Part shown: positions 62,301 through 64,000 of the stretch, in pieces
How positions within the stretch are numbered: the first letter of the stretch is position 1
Layout of the letters: every line of letters begins with the position of its first letter
Source: Sarcophilus harrisii
Taxonomy: Eukaryota > Chordata > Mammalia > Dasyuromorphia > Dasyuridae
Assembly (NCBI RefSeq): GCF_902635505.1
Contig: NC_045427.1
Coordinates: 56,570,539 to 56,634,538 of the forward strand
Length of the DNA: 64,000 nt
Direction: 5' to 3'
The notes under the pieces: generated by a model
What the model was told of the DNA's origin: nothing
Databases searched by the model: none
The model's input: the letters and a program-made list of their open reading frames with translations, nothing else
Translations under genes and position numbers: made by a program

Positions 62301-63707
62301 GGTAGGATTCCCATTTTAAACATTTTCCTATCCCTCCTAACTGACAGTAACCAGGAATCTACCCCCTCCCATTCCAGTACAATGCTCATTCTCTCCCAGC
62401 TCCTCCCCAAGGCCTTCCTCACTCATGCTTGTGGTGTAAAGGGAAAGAAGGGTCCCAAATCACTCACCAGCCTAGAATTTCTCTTGGATTCTCTGATTTG
62501 AACTTGGAGTTTCTCCTGTTCTAACTGATGCACCTCCAGATAGGCCCTGGGGAGGAATAGGAAAATGTTTAGAATGGGAATCCCACCAGTTCTTCCCAGT
62601 CCCATTCACACATAACCCTCAAGGAGGAAACCAAGACACAGCTTGATCTGTCTGTATCTGATTTTCAGTCTTGGGGGGCGGGGAGTGGCCATGGAGTATG
62701 TGGTGTAAGAGTCAGCACTCCGAATCACAGTTGGGAGAGAGAGAGGGTAGTATTCTTGGTATGAGAATATATATGTGATATAACCTAAATCAAATTGCTT
62801 GTCATCTGTGGGGGGAGGGAGGGGATAGGGAGAAAGGAAGGAGAAAAATTTAGAACTCAAAATCTTATAAAAAATGAATGTTAAAAATTACTTTTACATG
62901 TAATTGGAAAAAATAAAGTACTGGAACATATATTGGCTTTAACATATACTTTAACATATTTAACATGTATTGGACTACCTGCCATGGGGGGGGAGGGGGG
63001 AGAAACAGGGAAAAAGTTGGAACAGAAGGTTTTGCAAGGGTCAATGTTGAAAAATTGCCCGTGCATATGTTTTGTAAATAAAAAGCTATAATTAAATAAA
63101 TAAAATAAAATAAAATAAAACACTGGAAAATTGGGAGAAAAAATAAAAATTGGAAAAATAAAGTGTATGTGTAGGAAAGGGGGTTTGGGGACTAGTAGGG
63201 GATTAGACTTAAAATGTCTGTGGATGAAGGGATTCCTTTGAGGATGTCCCCCCCTCCAATTATGATGTAAGACAATCCCATAGGTCATTGGCCTAGGAAG
63301 GAAGGATATGCATCCTTACGTTAGGCCCCTCTTCAGGGCTTCATACACCTGGTCCAGCCGCTCTGGCTGAGGCACCTTTGGAGGTGGGTGTGCCATGGAG
63401 AACATCCTGGAGACTCGGACAATGGCAGGTGTTTTTCGGGGGACCACAGGGGGGCTGAAGGCTGCTAGGCTCCTGGAAAGAGGTGGCAGCAGTTCAGAAT
63501 GAATCTCGAACCCACAGATTCAAAGGGATGACATGTCTTCCACATATCCCATCCCTCAGCTGCCCATTCTGGAACTTCCCCACCTGAGTTTCCCCCTCAG
63601 TACCTGCCCCCCCGGTCCTGGCCACTGAGGACACCTGCGAAGGACTGGCTCCTATTGATCCTGGCAGTGAGAATTCGACGTTGGGGCCGAACAGACAGCG
63701 ACATCAT
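53315..63707 (-). CDS. RIPOR1: RIPOR1 (FAM65A), complete coding region in 21 exons, 1108 aa
   Basis: RIPOR1 is a cytosolic effector that binds active RhoA/RhoC and links them to the CCM3-MST kinase complex in Golgi positioning and cell polarity. Coding exons: 63604-63730 (ATG at 63707), 63320-63472, 62468-62546, 60336-60359, 60128-60181, 59732-59884, 59570-59633, 59436-59479, 59148-59273, 58890-59038, 58663-58792, 57360-58403, 57149-57267, 56103-56259, 55675-55810, 55290-55451, 54533-54691, 54068-54264, 53898-53981, 53559-53649 and 53315-53412. Every junction is AG/GT and the sum is 3327 nt, an exact multiple of three. The protein begins [20 protein letters not shown] and ends [15 protein letters not shown], like the human protein as I recall it. 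It is about 100 residues shorter than human, and the difference falls in the proline/serine/threonine-rich middle. No damage is seen. Confidence 0.96.
54760..55055 (+). repeat. L2 piece followed by a MIR-type SINE, in a RIPOR1 intron
   Basis: 54760-54890 is C/T-rich L2-like text (GAGAAATCTTTCCTGCCCAG), and 54920-55055 reads ACTTGGGTCTGAATCCCAGT and GGTGAACTTGGCAAGTCATG in MIR order. Both lie in the intron between RIPOR1 coding exons 16 and 17. Confidence 0.55.
55938..55957 (+). promoter_or_regulatory. ZNF143/STAF-type site in a RIPOR1 intron
   Basis: The 20-mer GACTGCAACTCCCAGCATGC differs at one informative position (G for A) from the ZNF143 long motif RACTACAAYTCCCAGMAKGC as I recall it. 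It sits in the intron between RIPOR1 coding exons 14 and 15, twelve bases after a CAATGGCG sequence. Such sites are usually in promoters or at loop anchors. No start site is evident from sequence alone, so a role is inference. Confidence 0.5.
57360..58403 (-). other. RIPOR1: RIPOR1 large exon 12, disordered Pro/Ser/Thr-rich linker (residues 361-708)
   Basis: One 1044-nt exon, in phase 0 at both ends, starts [20 protein letters not shown] and ends TRLERLLM. The first third has acidic serine clusters ([14 protein letters not shown]) and the conserved block [20 protein letters not shown]. The middle (about residues 470-640) is dominated by P, S, T, D and H, with loosely repeated HPDP / SDPVPSP / SDPASPP units. 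The end returns to a helical stretch ([19 protein letters not shown]). In human, as I recall it, this part carries a long regular HTTxSPT array; here there is no such array, which accounts for most of the length difference. The region is low-complexity and probably unstructured. Confidence 0.92.
60336..60359 (-). other. RIPOR1: RIPOR1 24-nt microexon (GFLYELDK)
   Basis: This is coding exon 4, exactly eight codons (residues 113-120), flanked by CATACAG on one side and GTAAGTG on the other. It is in phase 0 at both ends, so skipping it would keep the frame. Its residues continue the [12 protein letters not shown] text of the neighbouring exons without a gap, and the same peptide (GFLYDLDK) is present in human as I recall it. 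Confidence 0.93.
60600..62460 (-). other. RIPOR1: RIPOR1 intron 3, interspersed repeats
   Basis: This is most of the intron between coding exons 3 and 4, the longest RIPOR1 intron in the window at about 2.1 kb. It contains a MIR copy in reverse (61290-61435: CCCTCATCCTAGAGAGGAGC) and a MAR1 copy (next entry). No other feature is recognised. Confidence 0.55.
61645..61880 (+). repeat. MAR1-type SINE, near full length
   Basis: GCAATGGATAGAGCTCTAAG, CTTGAGCTCAAATCCAGCCT, CTAGCTGTGTGACCCTGAGC, GTCTGGAGAAGGAAATGGCA, GCCAAGAATACCCAAATGGG and GTTATGGCTGAATGATG give the whole MAR1 order. This is the best MAR1 copy in the window; it is antisense to RIPOR1. Confidence 0.85.
62755..63120 (+). mobile_element. 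Two L1 LINE 3' UTR pieces in RIPOR1 intron 2
   Basis: 62755-62925 carries ATCTGTGGGGGGAGGGAGGG and TACATGTAATTGGAAAAAAT (older L1 3' end). 62930-63120 carries AAAGTTGGAACAGAAGG, GTCAATGTTGAAAAATTGCC, GTAAATAAAAAGCTATAATT and an A/T-rich tail (younger L1 3' end). Both are extreme 5' truncations containing only 3' UTR. Confidence 0.75.
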
Positions 63708-64000
63708 CGAATGAGTCCGAGAGGGGCTCCCTGATGAGAAAAGGAAGGAAGGAAGGGGAGGAGTAAGATGGACGAATTCCCCAACACTTAGGGAGTAAAG
63801 GGCCAAGCTTGGAGTTCAGCAAGGACAACCTCCTAGAAGTGGGAATCCCTGAGTTTCCTCCAGCTCTTCCCTGAAGCTGAGCTCAGGGCAGGGGCATGAC
63901 AGAAAGGGAACAGAGGGGTGTGGAACTGAACTCAGGGGTTCGGACTCCCAAGCCGACTGTCACAACTAGTTCCAGTTGGCTGAGCTTTAAAGGATACAGT

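Larger units (their letters stand above)
58663..63730 (-). other. RIPOR1: RIPOR1 N-terminal block (coding exons 1-11, residues 1-360)
   Basis: This block encodes the family's conserved Rho-binding half. Residues 1-34 carry the basic start ([20 protein letters not shown]). Residues of about 70-225 look like a helical, coiled-coil-prone region ([55 protein letters not shown]). Residues 226-316 form a compact region ([49 protein letters not shown]) resembling a C2-like fold. Residues 317-360 are a serine-rich tail ([18 protein letters not shown]) of the kind phosphorylated in this family. The domain reading is family knowledge plus inspection; the exon borders come directly from the sequence. 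Bases 63708-63730 are 5' UTR. Confidence 0.9.

Overview
The window is nuclear DNA of a mammal, almost certainly a marsupial. Two vertebrate protein genes, CTCF and RIPOR1 (FAM65A), can be read exon by exon with canonical splice sites. The repeats between them are the marsupial set: tRNA-derived WSINE1-type and MAR1-type SINEs, a probable RTE-derived SINE, marsupial L1 3' ends, and many old L2 and MIR/THER1 copies. I cannot name the species.

Layout. 1-28.8 kb is the 5' part of CTCF on the minus strand: exon 4 (zinc fingers 1-2) at 1434-1604, exon 3 (start codon and N-terminal domain) at 1953-2742, a candidate untranslated exon 2 at 19229-19349, and untranslated exon 1 in a CpG island at about 27.6-29.3 kb. 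The remaining CTCF exons lie to the left of the window. 29.4-52.9 kb is an intergenic interval with no gene I can support. It is filled with L2, MIR, SINE and L1 copies, including a nested L1 cluster at 39.4-42.7 kb. 52.9-63.7 kb is RIPOR1 on the minus strand, for which I place all 21 coding exons (1108 codons plus stop). Its upstream untranslated exon(s) lie beyond the right edge.

Both genes point left, RIPOR1 upstream and CTCF downstream. From memory this is the same head-to-tail order as human 16q22.1. The two genes are not known to act in one pathway: CTCF is a chromatin-loop anchor protein and RIPOR1 is a RhoA effector.

I found no undescribed biological system. The points most worth a second look are: two upstream reading frames in the candidate CTCF 5' UTR, one of which would overlap the CTCF start; a near-perfect ZNF143-type site in a RIPOR1 intron; an L1 copy hit by two later L1 insertions that still carry target-site duplications; a 7SL RNA pseudogene; a Y-box protein pseudogene fragment; an inverted pair of related L1 pieces; a possible solo LTR; and a long C tract beside the CTCF CpG island. 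Repeat family names come from pattern memory, and the edges of old repeats are approximate.
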